A stretch of DNA of 64,000 nt from JBMYYR01 sp965243605. GTDB lineage: Bacteria > Bacteroidota > Bacteroidia > Flavobacteriales > CAJXXR01. Shown piece by piece: positions 52,827 through 62,768 of this stretch. Made by a program: the position numbers and the translations under genes. Within the stretch, counting starts at the first letter, position 1; the number at the start of each line of letters is the position of its first letter. The stretch covers positions 1 through 64,000 of the forward strand of contig CBDEVQ010000055.1 in assembly GCA_965243605.1 (NCBI GenBank). Reading direction: 5' to 3'. The notes under the pieces are model-generated. The model searched no databases and had not been told where the DNA came from. It saw only the letters and a list, made by a program, of their open reading frames with translations.

Positions 52827-54002
52827 ATGCATATAGTTTTTGTAAGTCATGAATATGACCATCCACAACTCCCAAATGCTGGAGGTATTGGACGATTTTT
52901 ATCGGAGTACACAAAATTATTAGTTGAAAAAGGACACAAAGTCACCGTATTTGGATATTCTGAAGTGTCATTAGAAACGGATTATAATGGTGTAGAATTG
53001 TTTTTTAAGAAAACAACGATGACACCCTTACATTTATTTTTAGAGCGAGTATTTCATAAAATGGGTTGGTCTAAAAGCTTAATTCCATTTCATGCAAAAG
53101 ATCGCTTTAGATTAGCTCAACGGGTAGATTATTTTTGCAATCAAAATCAGGTTGATATTATAGAATTAAACGATTATTTAGGAGATGGCGCTTTTTTAAC
53201 CAATACCGTTCCTAAAATAATTAGAGCGCATGGTTCATATAAACTTCTAAGTCAAGATTTAGGATTTAGGATAAATAAGTCTTTTGAATATTTTGAAGAA
53301 GAGCAAGTTAAAAAGGTTCAACACATTATAGGTGTATCTAATTTTAGTGCTCTTAAATTTAAATCATTGTTTAACACCAATCATCCAACGAGTGTTGTAT
53401 ATAATGGAGTAGAAACAAATGGTATTTATAGAAAGGCTTTTCCTGAAGTTAGTCGAATATTCTATTTTGGAACCTTGTCTCATGCCAAAGGAACCGATCG
53501 TTTAATAGACACGTATAATCAGCTGGCATTGGAGTTGCCAAGTATAGAACTTGTCATTGCGGGAAAAACGAAGGCATATTACCAAAATGAGGTATATCCT
53601 AAATTAAATAAAGAAGCACAATCTAAAATCGTATTTCTAGGGTTTTTGACAAAAGATGAAATAGCCAAGGAAATTGATAAATCAACATATTTATTATATC
53701 CTTCAAGGTTAGAAAATTTTAGTGTTGCCCTATTGGAAGGAATGAGTAGAGGTAGAATTTGTTTCGCATGGAACATACCTTCATTTAATGAAATCATTAA
53801 GGACGGTGAGAATGGATTTGTAATCGATCATTCTAAGCAAGTTTTAGATTGCATTACTAAATTAGAAACCGAAAAAGCGGAAAGATTTCAAGTTTCAGAA
53901 AATGCTTATAATCTTATTCAAGAATCGTATTCTAAGAAACATATGGTTGATGAAAGTTTAGATGTTTATAAACGAGTAATTGATAATTCTATTAATAATT
54001 AA
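52827..54002 (+). CDS. Family 4 glycosyltransferase
   Basis: A 391-residue GT-B retaining glycosyltransferase. The N-terminus HIVFVSHEYDHPQLPNAGGI, G-rich, and the C-terminal donor-binding domain (RIFYFGTLSHAKGTDRLIDT, ELVIAGKTK, YLLYPSRLENFSVALLEGMS with the E.....E-type pattern) place it in GT4. It probably adds one sugar of the repeat unit, on the cytoplasmic face of the membrane. Donor and acceptor unknown. Confidence 0.88.
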   Translation: MHIVFVSHEYDHPQLPNAGGIGRFLSEYTKLLVEKGHKVTVFGYSEVSLETDYNGVELFFKKTTMTPLHLFLERVFHKMGWSKSLIPFHAKDRFRLAQRVDYFCNQNQVDIIELNDYLGDGAFLTNTVPKIIRAHGSYKLLSQDLGFRINKSFEYFEEEQVKKVQHIIGVSNFSALKFKSLFNTNHPTSVVYNGVETNGIYRKAFPEVSRIFYFGTLSHAKGTDRLIDTYNQLALELPSIELVIAGKTKAYYQNEVYPKLNKEAQSKIVFLGFLTKDEIAKEIDKSTYLLYPSRLENFSVALLEGMSRGRICFAWNIPSFNEIIKDGENGFVIDHSKQVLDCITKLETEKAERFQVSENAYNLIQESYSKKHMVDESLDVYKRVIDNSINN

Positions 54003-54006
54003 TTTG

Positions 54007-55659
54007 ATGAAGAATAATACGAAAAGCATAATATGGAATACATACATATTCGGTTGTATTATTCTTATACTCAAATTATTCATAATTGATATAGATACAC
54101 CTCCTTGGGAAATTACACAATATAGTCCTATTGATGAGTATTACTATGTCCTTAATGCATATAATTATTTTGAACAAGGAAATCTATTTGGTGCAGATCA
54201 TCCAGTTTTGTTTGGCAATCCGGCATTAACGAATTTTATTACCTACTTTTCTCTAGAAGTCTTTGGAGACAATTATCTAGGATTAAGATTTAGCTCCTTT
54301 TTATTTGGGCTCTTATCTTACTCTTTAATATTTGTTTTACTAAAGCAATCTAAAGTTCATTTATACAGTATTTGTGCTGTTTTGTTATTTACAGTTTTTA
54401 ATTTCACTTTTTCTAATGCAAGTTATATTGTAGAGCCTTCTATTTTAGGGATTTGTAGTGCATTGTTTAGTGTCTGTTGTATTGTATTATGGAAACGGAA
54501 TGCTTCAAAAGATATTCATATTATAGGACAAGCCACCATATTAAGTACCTTGTTGTTATTTTCTTATCCAACCAATGCATTTGTGCTATTAGCGGCGTAT
54601 ATTCTACTAGTTTTTAATAGAGAAGAGTTTAGTTGTAATACGTTTAGAAAAGAAAGGATAGGTAAAATTGGTATACGCTCTATATATTTCGGACTTGGAG
54701 TCGGTTTGTCATTAGTGGTTTATTATGGTTTTAATAGATGGTTTGGTATAGACTTATTAGAAAATTCTGTAAGTAGAAGTAGTAAATATTCTAATCGTTT
54801 AGCTTTAAATGTAAGAGATGTTTTAAAATATTTTCTGTTTAGCATTCGTGCAAACATTTTTGTGATAAATCCATTATTGTTATTGATTACCGGAGTGACT
54901 ATTTACAATCTTAAAATTAGACAAATTAAACAATGGCCTGTAGTTAAATATATTAGCTTTATTTTTCTATTGTCATTTTTTCTGCAATCGTTATTTATTA
55001 ATGATTTTCCAGTACGAAAATTGATTTTATTTTTCCCTTTTATTATTATTCTAATTGGATTTTATTTAGATGAATTAATTAAGAAATCAAGTGCAAACAT
55101 TATAACATTTTCGTTAAAGCAAATTGTGGCTATAACGATATTAGCATTCGTTTCTGCAGGTGTTTATTATAAGTATAGTAGAATAGACTTTATCGGTTGG
55201 ATTATCCTTTTTATTGGATTTATAGTGTTAACGGTTAATTCGAGGTGGTTAAAACTGACTAAGGCTAATATGTTGAAACTCGTATTCGTTATAGTATTAA
55301 TTCCAGAACTTTTTAATGCGTTAGATTACCATATTATTAATAGAACATATTCCCATAAACATGCAGAACAAAGTCTGGAACGCTTTAAAGGAAGCTCATT
55401 TTTAGGAGGGTATTCTATGGGGTTTAGAGGCTATAATGAAATAGAGTCTTATGTAACCCCGTATTATTACTATGACCAAGAAGCCTTATATATTTCTACA
55501 ATCAAAAAAATAAAGAAGAATAATAAAATTGACTATTCTATTGACTATAAGGAAAATGAAGAGGTATTGAAACAAGCAGGATTTGAACCTTTTGAGACTT
55601 TGATGCATACACAAGACCAAAGAGTCTGGGTGATCTACAAAGAGAAAATAGTTGAATAA
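54007..55659 (+). CDS. Polytopic membrane glycosyltransferase-like protein (GT39/ArnT-like)
   Basis: A 550-residue membrane protein with about 12 hydrophobic segments and a short C-terminal soluble region. The first loop contains SPIDEYYYVLNAYNYFEQGN, with acidic residues as in the catalytic loop of PMT/ArnT-like GT-C enzymes that use polyprenyl-linked sugars, and LGLRFSSFLFGLLSYSLI follows. It may move a lipid-linked sugar in the periplasm. The ATG at 54007 is preferred; the earlier one at 53980 lies inside the previous gene. The exact function is not assignable. Confidence 0.65.
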   Translation: MKNNTKSIIWNTYIFGCIILILKLFIIDIDTPPWEITQYSPIDEYYYVLNAYNYFEQGNLFGADHPVLFGNPALTNFITYFSLEVFGDNYLGLRFSSFLFGLLSYSLIFVLLKQSKVHLYSICAVLLFTVFNFTFSNASYIVEPSILGICSALFSVCCIVLWKRNASKDIHIIGQATILSTLLLFSYPTNAFVLLAAYILLVFNREEFSCNTFRKERIGKIGIRSIYFGLGVGLSLVVYYGFNRWFGIDLLENSVSRSSKYSNRLALNVRDVLKYFLFSIRANIFVINPLLLLITGVTIYNLKIRQIKQWPVVKYISFIFLLSFFLQSLFINDFPVRKLILFFPFIIILIGFYLDELIKKSSANIITFSLKQIVAITILAFVSAGVYYKYSRIDFIGWIILFIGFIVLTVNSRWLKLTKANMLKLVFVIVLIPELFNALDYHIINRTYSHKHAEQSLERFKGSSFLGGYSMGFRGYNEIESYVTPYYYYDQEALYISTIKKIKKNNKIDYSIDYKENEEVLKQAGFEPFETLMHTQDQRVWVIYKEKIVE

Positions 55660-55754
55660 TATGTCTATATAAGTTTATCTATATCCTTATTAATATTTGG
55701 GATAAAGATCATTGAATTTATTATTTTTACAGTATCAACAGAATATATTAATCC

Positions 55755-56942
55755 ATGAATTATCTACAATTAATTAATAGATCCAGAACTTTATTTGATC
55801 AGGATATATCTATAAATGCCAAAGTATTAAAAACGGAAGTCACTCAATCTAAATTTTTAGTATTGGGTGGTGCAGGTACCATTGGTCAAGCGGTAACAAA
55901 AGAAATATTTAAGAGAAATCCATTAAAGTTGCATGTAGTAGATATAAGCGAAAACAACCTGGTGGAATTAGTTAGAGATATAAGAAGTTCTTTTGGATAT
56001 ATTGATGGAGATTTTAAAACCTATGCACTAGATATAGGTTCATTAGAATATGATGCATTTATTACTCAAGATGGTGAATATGATTATGTCTTAAATTTAT
56101 CAGCTTTAAAACATGTAAGGAGTGAAAAAGATCCGTTTACATTAATGCGAATGATCGACGTTAACATCCTCAATACCATTAAAACGATAGATCAATCGAT
56201 AAGATCAGGCGCAAAAAAATACTTTTGTGTATCAACAGATAAAGCGGCTAACCCAGTGAATATGATGGGAGGATCTAAACGAATAATGGAAATGTTTTTA
56301 ATGCAAAAAAGTAAAGATATTACAATCTCAACGGCACGTTTTGCTAATGTTGCATTTTCTGATGGGTCTTTGCTACATGGATTTGAACAGCGATTAAAAA
56401 AATATCAACCCTTAGCAGCACCATTAGATATCAAAAGATACTTTGTAGTCCCTCAGGAATCAGGAGAACTCTGTTTAATGTCATGTATATTTGGTGAAAA
56501 TAGAGATATATATTTCCCGAAATTAGAAGAAGATTTACACTTGATCACATTTTCTGAAATAGCAGAACGTTACCTTAAACAAAGAGGATACAAACCGTAT
56601 TTGGTAGACAATGAAAATCAAGCAAGAAATGAAGTTAAACGTTTGGTAGCTGAAAATAAATGGCCTTGTTTATTTTCGGCTAGTAATACAACTGGAGAAA
56701 AAGATTTTGAGGAATTCTTCACCGACTCTGAAACCTTAGATTTAGAGAAACATTTGAATTTAGGTATCGTGAAAAATGAACCCTTATATGAAGAAGATAA
56801 GTTGGCTTATTTTTTAAATACTATTGCTCAATATAGAGCGTCAAAGCAATGGACAAAAGAACAAATTGTGAGTTTATTTCATGAAATGATTCCTAATTTT
56901 GGACATATTGAAACCCATAAGTATCTAGACAGTAAAATGTAA
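55755..56942 (+). CDS. legB: Nucleotide-HexNAc 4,6-dehydratase of the legionaminate pathway
   Basis: A 395-residue member of the FlaA1/PglF-type SDR family (Polysacc_synt_2), soluble and with an extra N-terminal region. Marks: FLVLGGAGTIGQAVTKEIF, LSALKHVRSEKDPFTLMR (lysine and acid of the active site) and STDKAANPVNMMGGSKRIME. It would form the 4-keto-6-deoxy sugar from a GDP- or UDP-GlcNAc. It begins the run legB, C, H (3-base gaps). By itself it could be another 4,6-dehydratase; the neighbours decide for LegB. Confidence 0.82.
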   Translation: MNYLQLINRSRTLFDQDISINAKVLKTEVTQSKFLVLGGAGTIGQAVTKEIFKRNPLKLHVVDISENNLVELVRDIRSSFGYIDGDFKTYALDIGSLEYDAFITQDGEYDYVLNLSALKHVRSEKDPFTLMRMIDVNILNTIKTIDQSIRSGAKKYFCVSTDKAANPVNMMGGSKRIMEMFLMQKSKDITISTARFANVAFSDGSLLHGFEQRLKKYQPLAAPLDIKRYFVVPQESGELCLMSCIFGENRDIYFPKLEEDLHLITFSEIAERYLKQRGYKPYLVDNENQARNEVKRLVAENKWPCLFSASNTTGEKDFEEFFTDSETLDLEKHLNLGIVKNEPLYEEDKLAYFLNTIAQYRASKQWTKEQIVSLFHEMIPNFGHIETHKYLDSKM

Positions 56943-56945
56943 GTT

Positions 56946-58088
56946 ATGTATACAGAGATCATACAATTTATTAGAAAAACATTTAAATCTGAAGACTTTA
57001 TACCTTTACATGCTCCTATATTTTTAGGGAACGAAAAAAAGTATTTAAACGAGTGTATTGATTCTACCTTTGTTTCTAGTGTAGGTAAGTTTGTTAATCT
57101 ATTTGAAGAGAAAATAGCCCAATATACTGGGGCTAAACATGCAATTGTTTGTGTTAATGGAACGAATGCATTACAAATATCAATGATAGTATCTGGTGTT
57201 GAAGAGGGAGATGAGGTTATAACACAGCCTTTAACTTTTATTGCCACGGCTAATGCTATATCCTATTTAAATGCAAAACCTTTATTTATAGATGTAGATA
57301 GAGATACGATGGGGCTTTCTCCAAAATCTCTAGAGTTATATTTAAAAGAGAATGCTGAACTTATAGATGGTAGTTGTTTTAATAAAAAAACAAAACGCCG
57401 TATAAAGGCATGTATACCAATGCATACTTTTGGTTTTGCATGTAAAATAGATGAGATAAAGGAAATATGTGATCGTTACAATATTGTACTTATTGAAGAT
57501 GCAGCAGAAGCATTAGGTTCCTATTATAAAGGTAAACACCTAGGGACATATGGAAAACTTGGGGTTATTAGTTTTAATGGAAATAAAATTATTACAACAG
57601 GTGGAGGTGGTATCATTATTACCGACGATGAAGTCTTGGCTAAAAAGATTAAACATTTAACGACTCAAGCCAAAATTCCTCATCCTTGGGAATACAGACA
57701 TGATGAAATAGGTTATAATTTCAGAATGCCGAATATAAATGCAGCTTTAGGGTTAGCACAATTGGAACAATTAGATGATTTTCTTAGTTCTAAACGTAAA
57801 TTAGCCGTAAATTATAATACTTTTTTTAACGCGTATCCTAAAATTGAATTTGTTCAAGAACAAGTAAACAATCAATCTAATTATTGGATTAATGCTATTA
57901 TTTTAGAAGATCGAGAAAAAAGGGATGTATTTTTAAAACAAACCAATGAATCTGGAGTAATGACTCGTCCAATTTGGGCTTTAATGAATTCATTAGAAAT
58001 GTTTTCAGAATGTGAAGCAGGAGATCTTACAACTTCAAAATGGCTAGAAGATCGGGTTGTTAATATTCCAAGTAGTGTAATTCTGTAA
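56946..58088 (+). CDS. legC: LegC-type PLP-dependent 4-aminotransferase
   Basis: A 380-residue DegT/DnrJ/EryC1 aminotransferase. It has FIPLHAPIFLGNEKKYLNEC and DSTFVSSVGKFVNLFE (typical of LegC), LIEDAAEALGSYYKGKHLG and the PLP lysine in SFNGNKIITTGGGG. It transfers an amino group to C4 of the keto sugar made by LegB. The start at 56946 is 3 bases after legB. Confidence 0.88.
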   Translation: MYTEIIQFIRKTFKSEDFIPLHAPIFLGNEKKYLNECIDSTFVSSVGKFVNLFEEKIAQYTGAKHAIVCVNGTNALQISMIVSGVEEGDEVITQPLTFIATANAISYLNAKPLFIDVDRDTMGLSPKSLELYLKENAELIDGSCFNKKTKRRIKACIPMHTFGFACKIDEIKEICDRYNIVLIEDAAEALGSYYKGKHLGTYGKLGVISFNGNKIITTGGGGIIITDDEVLAKKIKHLTTQAKIPHPWEYRHDEIGYNFRMPNINAALGLAQLEQLDDFLSSKRKLAVNYNTFFNAYPKIEFVQEQVNNQSNYWINAIILEDREKRDVFLKQTNESGVMTRPIWALMNSLEMFSECEAGDLTTSKWLEDRVVNIPSSVIL

Positions 58089-58091
58089 GTT

Positions 58092-58739
58092 ATGGTAAAA
58101 GATATATATATAATTGGTGTTGGAGGTTTTGCGAAAGAAGTTTGTCTTTTAATAAATAATATCAATCACCAAAAGCTAACATATAAAATCAAAGGATTTA
58201 TAGATGTAAACCCGGCAATATCCGACTGTATTGTAGAAGGTGAAAAGTATGCTGTTATACAAGAATCAGAACATCTTAAAAACAATCTATTATCTGATGA
58301 ATGTTATGCTATAGGGATAGGTAATCCTAAAATATTAGAACAAATTTCAAAGAAATTTTCAGGAAGAGTGTTTCCAAATTTAGTTCATCCTAATGTTGTT
58401 AAAGGAGATAGTGTAAAATTAGGAGAAGGGAATATTATTACTGCAGGTTGTATTTTGACTGTAGATATTAAGATTGGAAGTTTTAATATTTTAAATTTAT
58501 ATACAACTATTGGTCATGATACTGTAATTGGTAATGGTAATGTATTAAACCCGAGTGTAAACGTGAGTGGAGGTTGTGATATTAAAAATTATAACCTCTT
58601 AGGTACAAGTGCTACTGTTTTACAATACCTGAATATTGGAACTGGGAACATTATTGGAGCATCTGCTCTTGTTACAAAAACAATAGAAAGTAATGGACTT
58701 ATTGTAGGGGTTCCTGCTAAAAAAATTAAAGACCTATAA
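58092..58739 (+). CDS. legH: LegH/PglD-type sugar N-acetyltransferase
   Basis: A 215-residue acetyltransferase with an N-terminal Rossmann-like PglD_N domain (IYIIGVGGFAKEVCLLIN), and C-terminal left-handed beta-helix repeats (LGEGNIITAGCILTVDIKIG, TTIGHDTVIGNGNVLNPSV, NIIGASALVTK). It would N-acetylate the 4-amino group, giving the 2,4-diacetamido intermediate. 148 bases of non-coding sequence follow before legI. Confidence 0.85.
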   Translation: MVKDIYIIGVGGFAKEVCLLINNINHQKLTYKIKGFIDVNPAISDCIVEGEKYAVIQESEHLKNNLLSDECYAIGIGNPKILEQISKKFSGRVFPNLVHPNVVKGDSVKLGEGNIITAGCILTVDIKIGSFNILNLYTTIGHDTVIGNGNVLNPSVNVSGGCDIKNYNLLGTSATVLQYLNIGTGNIIGASALVTKTIESNGLIVGVPAKKIKDL

Positions 58740-58887
58740 CAAGTAATGTATTTATAAACCACTTATCGGGGGTTAATAGAGTATTACAAATGGTATTGTA
58801 AGATTAATCGAATTGGTATAAACAGTTGTTAATAATACTGTATTTTTAGTCAAATTCATTTTATCAAATTAAAGAAGGTCAAAAAAT

Positions 58888-59889
58888 ATGTCGCACACTA
58901 TTATAATAGCAGAAGCAGGTGTTAATCATAATGGTTCTGTAAAATTAGCAAAACAATTAATTGATGTAGCTGAATTAGCTGGAGCTGATTATGTGAAATT
59001 TCAGACTTTTAAATCTGAACTATGTATTTCTGAAACTGCAGAAAAAGCAGAATATCAAAAAGAAAATACAGGTGACAGTATAGAAACGCAGTTGGAAATG
59101 GTTAAAAAATTAGAGCTTTCTGATCAGAACCATTTTGAACTTATCGAATATTGTAACGATAAATCAGTCAAATTTTTATCGACAGCGTTTGATTTTGTCA
59201 GCATTGAATTTTTAAAGCAAGTTGGATTAGATTTTTTTAAAATTCCATCAGGTGAAATAACAAATTATCCTTATTTGGTTAAGGTGGCCAATCTAAAACT
59301 TCCTGTAGTTATGAGTACCGGTATGGCTACAATACAAGAGGTAGAAGATGCCTTAAATGTTTTGTTATCTCATGGCTTAGAAAAAGAAAATATAACAATA
59401 TTACATTGTAATACAGAGTACCCAACACCTATGCAAGATGTTAATCTTAGAGCAATGAATACAATAGGTGAGCAATTTAATGTAAAAATAGGATACTCAG
59501 ATCATACCTTGGGTATTGAAGTCCCAATAGCAGCAGTAGCTATGGGAGCTTGTGTTATCGAAAAACATTTTACTTTAGATCGTTCTATGGAAGGGCCAGA
59601 TCATCAAGCTTCATTAGAGCCTGATGAACTTATTAATATGGTCCAATCTATACGTAACATAGAACTAGCATTAGGGTCTAATCTAAAAAAACCATCTTCT
59701 AGTGAAGCTAAAAATAGACCTATTGCTAGAAAGAGTATTGTAGCTTCGGAAGCTATTAAAAAAGGGGATGTGCTTACAGAAGAAAACATAACTGTAAAAC
59801 GACCTGGAACTGGAATATCACCAATGAAGTGGATGGATATTATTGGTACAAATGCTCATAAAGATTATAATAAAGACGAAGAAATTTAG
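58888..59889 (+). CDS. legI: N,N'-diacetyllegionaminate synthase
   Basis: A 333-residue NeuB-family synthase that condenses PEP with the diacetamido-hexose. The TIM-barrel NeuB domain (residues 1 to about 260) shows EAGVNHNGSVKLAKQLID, ADYVKFQTFK, KIPSGEITNYPYL, and STGMATIQEVEDA, and the C-terminal SAF antifreeze-like domain follows (SIVASEAIKKGDVLTEENI). Sequence alone does not separate it from NeuB for sialic or pseudaminic acid; legG and legB next to it favour legionaminic acid. A gap of 148 bases ahead suggests its own promoter (TATTTTTA near 58840 is a one-mismatch candidate). Confidence 0.88.
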   Translation: MSHTIIIAEAGVNHNGSVKLAKQLIDVAELAGADYVKFQTFKSELCISETAEKAEYQKENTGDSIETQLEMVKKLELSDQNHFELIEYCNDKSVKFLSTAFDFVSIEFLKQVGLDFFKIPSGEITNYPYLVKVANLKLPVVMSTGMATIQEVEDALNVLLSHGLEKENITILHCNTEYPTPMQDVNLRAMNTIGEQFNVKIGYSDHTLGIEVPIAAVAMGACVIEKHFTLDRSMEGPDHQASLEPDELINMVQSIRNIELALGSNLKKPSSSEAKNRPIARKSIVASEAIKKGDVLTEENITVKRPGTGISPMKWMDIIGTNAHKDYNKDEEI

Positions 59890-60999
59890 ATGAAAATAGC
59901 TATTCTTACAAGCTCAAGAGCAGATTTTGGTATCTACTTACCTTTAGCAACTCAATTAGAAAATGATCCCTTTTTTAACCTTGAGATTATCGCTTTTGGT
60001 ACACATTTGTCACATAATCATGGGTATACTATTTCAGAAATTGAGAAATATGGATTTAATACAATCCATCAAATTAAAACAATCCCCCAATCAGATTCAC
60101 CAGAGAGTATCTCACAATCTATGGGTAAAACAATGGTAGAATTTGCTCAATTTTGGGCGAACAATACCTACGATTTAATATTTTGTTTAGGAGACCGGTA
60201 TGAAATGTTTGCAGCTGTATCTGCAGGAACTCCTTTTAATTTGAATATTGCCCATTTACATGGGGGAGAAACGACACTTGGAGCAATTGATAATGCATAT
60301 AGACACAGTTTATCTTTGTTTGCATCAAAACTATTTGTGTCTACAGAGGCATATAAAGCAAGGGCTAAACAAATTGTAGAGACTCATGTTCAGGTTTACA
60401 ACGTAGGTGCATTAAGTATAGATAACTTATCAACTATTAATTACTTATCTAAGGATGAAATTAATAACCGTTTTAATATCGATTTAAATCGCCCAACGAT
60501 ACTATCCACATTTCATCCAGAAACAGTTAATTTAAAAGGGAATAAAACATATATAAGGGAATTGATAGAGGCCTTTAAGCAGTTGCAATCTAAATACCAA
60601 ATCTTAATTACATTACCAAATACAGATCCAATGGGACAAATGATTAGAACCCATTTGTTAGACTATGGGAAGCAAAATCCAGAGGTTATTATTGTTGAAT
60701 CTTTAGGAATGTTAGGGTATTTAAGTACAATGAAACACTGTGCCTTTTTATTAGGTAATACCTCATCGGGGTTTGTAGAAGCAACCTACTTTCCTAAATA
60801 CGTTGTTAACCTTGGAAATAGACAACAAGGAAGACTAGAGACTGAAAATATTAAAACGGTGCCAATTAAAATCTCTAAAATTCTTGAAATGGTTGAGGCC
60901 ATAGAACAGTCAGGACCATTAAAAAATCTGAATGTTTACGGAGATGGTAATACCGCCGAAACAATTATAAATATATTAAAGGAAGATTATGAGAAATAA
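59890..60999 (+). CDS. legG: Hydrolysing NDP-2,4-diacetamido-hexose 2-epimerase (NeuC-like)
   Basis: A 369-residue member of the UDP-GlcNAc 2-epimerase (hydrolysing) family. It has ILTSSRADFGIYLPLATQL, FCLGDRYEMFAAVSAGTPFN, HLHGGETTLGAIDNAYRHSL and GNTSSGFVEATYF. It releases the nucleotide while inverting C2 to give the 2,4-diacetamido-mannose derivative used by LegI. It directly abuts legI and overlaps ptmE by 11 bases. Confidence 0.9.
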   Translation: MKIAILTSSRADFGIYLPLATQLENDPFFNLEIIAFGTHLSHNHGYTISEIEKYGFNTIHQIKTIPQSDSPESISQSMGKTMVEFAQFWANNTYDLIFCLGDRYEMFAAVSAGTPFNLNIAHLHGGETTLGAIDNAYRHSLSLFASKLFVSTEAYKARAKQIVETHVQVYNVGALSIDNLSTINYLSKDEINNRFNIDLNRPTILSTFHPETVNLKGNKTYIRELIEAFKQLQSKYQILITLPNTDPMGQMIRTHLLDYGKQNPEVIIVESLGMLGYLSTMKHCAFLLGNTSSGFVEATYFPKYVVNLGNRQQGRLETENIKTVPIKISKILEMVEAIEQSGPLKNLNVYGDGNTAETIINILKEDYEK

Positions 61000-62023
61000 T
61001 TTGATCCATAAGAATACTTCAATAAGGGAGGTTTTAAAAACGATTAACGAATTATTAGGAAAGACCCTGTTTGTAGTTGATGATAACGACTATGTACTAG
61101 GTACAATTTCTGATGGAGATGTAAGACGATTTTTAATTCGAGATGGACAGCTTACAGATGAAGTTAATTTGGCCATGGAAACTGAATTTAAGTTTCTTAT
61201 TGAAGGTGAATTTAACCTTTCCGATTTTAAAACTATTAAATCTTTAGGAATTAAAACCATTCCTATTTTAGATGCCAAAAAACGAATTGTTCATGTATTA
61301 GATCTTGAGCTACAAAAATCGTTACTGCCTTTAGAAGCAGTAATTATGGCTGGAGGTAAAGGAACAAGATTACGTCCAATGACTTTAACAACACCAAAGC
61401 CATTACTTAAAATAGGAGGTAAGCCTATTATAGAATACAACATTGATAGACTTATAGAATTTGGAATTAAAAAGATTTATATATCCATTAATTACTTAAA
61501 AGATCAAATAAAGGACTATTTTGGTGATGGATCTTCTAAGGGTATTGAAATTGAATATATAGAAGAAGTTGATATAACAGGAACATTAGGGTCTGCAACG
61601 TATATAAATTCTTTTTTAACTAAGAATATATTGGTTATGAATTCGGATTTATTAACGAATATAGATTATGAAGATTTATACATTCATCATTTGAAAACAG
61701 GAAGTGAAATGACTGTAGCTACGGTTCCATATAAAGTAGCAATACCATATGGAATAGTAGAAACAGATGATGTTAAAATAAGATCTATTGTAGAAAAACC
61801 AACCTATACATATTACTCTAATGCGGGTATTTATATTATTAACCAAACCTGTTTAAGAGAGATTCCTCAAAAAGCATTTTACAATGCCACAGATATGATA
61901 GAGAAATTGATTGAAGAAGATAGAATGGTTAGTAATTACCCAATTTTGTCTTATTGGTTAGACATTGGTAAACCAATAGATTTTGATAAAGCGAATGAGG
62001 ATATAAAACATATAGAATTTTAA
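60989..62023 (+). CDS. ptmE: CBS-domain sugar-1-phosphate nucleotidyltransferase (PtmE type)
   Basis: A 344-residue two-domain protein. Residues 1 to about 115 form a pair of CBS domains (SIREVLKTINELLGKTLFVV, VLGTISDGDVRRFLI, and KTIPILDAKKRIVHV). The rest is a nucleotidyltransferase (VIMAGGKGTRLRPMTLTTPK, MNSDLLTNIDYEDLY, and SNAGIYIINQ). This form matches Campylobacter PtmE, the glucosamine-1-phosphate guanylyltransferase that starts the GDP-linked legionaminate route. Its presence is the main sign that GDP- rather than UDP-sugars are used here. Confidence 0.85.
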   Translation: MRNNLIHKNTSIREVLKTINELLGKTLFVVDDNDYVLGTISDGDVRRFLIRDGQLTDEVNLAMETEFKFLIEGEFNLSDFKTIKSLGIKTIPILDAKKRIVHVLDLELQKSLLPLEAVIMAGGKGTRLRPMTLTTPKPLLKIGGKPIIEYNIDRLIEFGIKKIYISINYLKDQIKDYFGDGSSKGIEIEYIEEVDITGTLGSATYINSFLTKNILVMNSDLLTNIDYEDLYIHHLKTGSEMTVATVPYKVAIPYGIVETDDVKIRSIVEKPTYTYYSNAGIYIINQTCLREIPQKAFYNATDMIEKLIEEDRMVSNYPILSYWLDIGKPIDFDKANEDIKHIEF

Positions 62024-62025
62024 TT

Positions 62026-62766
62026 TTGAACGAGAAGAAAATACTTATAACAATTTGTGCAAGAGGAGGCTCTAAAGGAATACCTCAAAAAAATATACGT
62101 TTATTGGGTGGACAGCCACTAATACAGTACACGTACAATCATGCCAATAGTTTTGCCCATTGGTTAAAAGAAAAGTATAATATATCTGCGGTAGTGGCTT
62201 TATCTACAGATTCCGAAGAGATACAAAATACATGTAAATCGTTTGGTTTTACCACAGTATATACAAGGCCTGAATATTTAGCAAGTGATACAGCTGGTAA
62301 ATTAGATGCTATCAAGGATATTCTGATTTTTACAGAAGAACAAAATCAGTTAAATTTTGATTTTATCTTAGATCTAGACGTATCGGCACCCATGCGAACA
62401 AAAGAGGATTTAAGAAAAGGGTTTGTTCAGTTTTTTGAGGATGAAACAATAGAAAACACCTATTCTGTAAGTCCAGCACATAAAAATCCATATTTTAATA
62501 TGGTAGAGGAAAACAAAGATGGATATTTTGAATTATCAAAACAAGGGAATGCGATATTGTCACGTCAAAAAGCTCCAGTTGTATACGAAATGAATGCTTC
62601 ATTTTATTTTTATAGAAGAGCATTTTATTCTAAGCCAAACCTACACTTGTTTAATAAAAGTAAAGTGTATGTGATGAAGCATTTATCATTTGATTTAGAT
62701 CATATAGATGATTTTGATTATTTGGAATATCTATTAAATGAGAATAAATTGTCGTTTGAATTATAA
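62026..62766 (+). CDS. legF: CMP-legionaminate cytidylyltransferase
   Basis: A 246-residue NeuA-family CMP-nonulosonate synthetase: ITICARGGSKGIPQKNIRLL (nucleotide loop), LSTDSEEIQNTCKSFG, DLDVSAPMRTKEDLRKGFVQ, and NASFYFYRRAFY. It activates the nonulosonate with CTP. The start is a TTG at 62026, 3 bases after the ptmE stop; no ATG lies before the nucleotide loop, so TTG seems to be used. Confidence 0.88.
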   Translation: MNEKKILITICARGGSKGIPQKNIRLLGGQPLIQYTYNHANSFAHWLKEKYNISAVVALSTDSEEIQNTCKSFGFTTVYTRPEYLASDTAGKLDAIKDILIFTEEQNQLNFDFILDLDVSAPMRTKEDLRKGFVQFFEDETIENTYSVSPAHKNPYFNMVEENKDGYFELSKQGNAILSRQKAPVVYEMNASFYFYRRAFYSKPNLHLFNKSKVYVMKHLSFDLDHIDDFDYLEYLLNENKLSFEL

Positions 62767-62768
62767 GT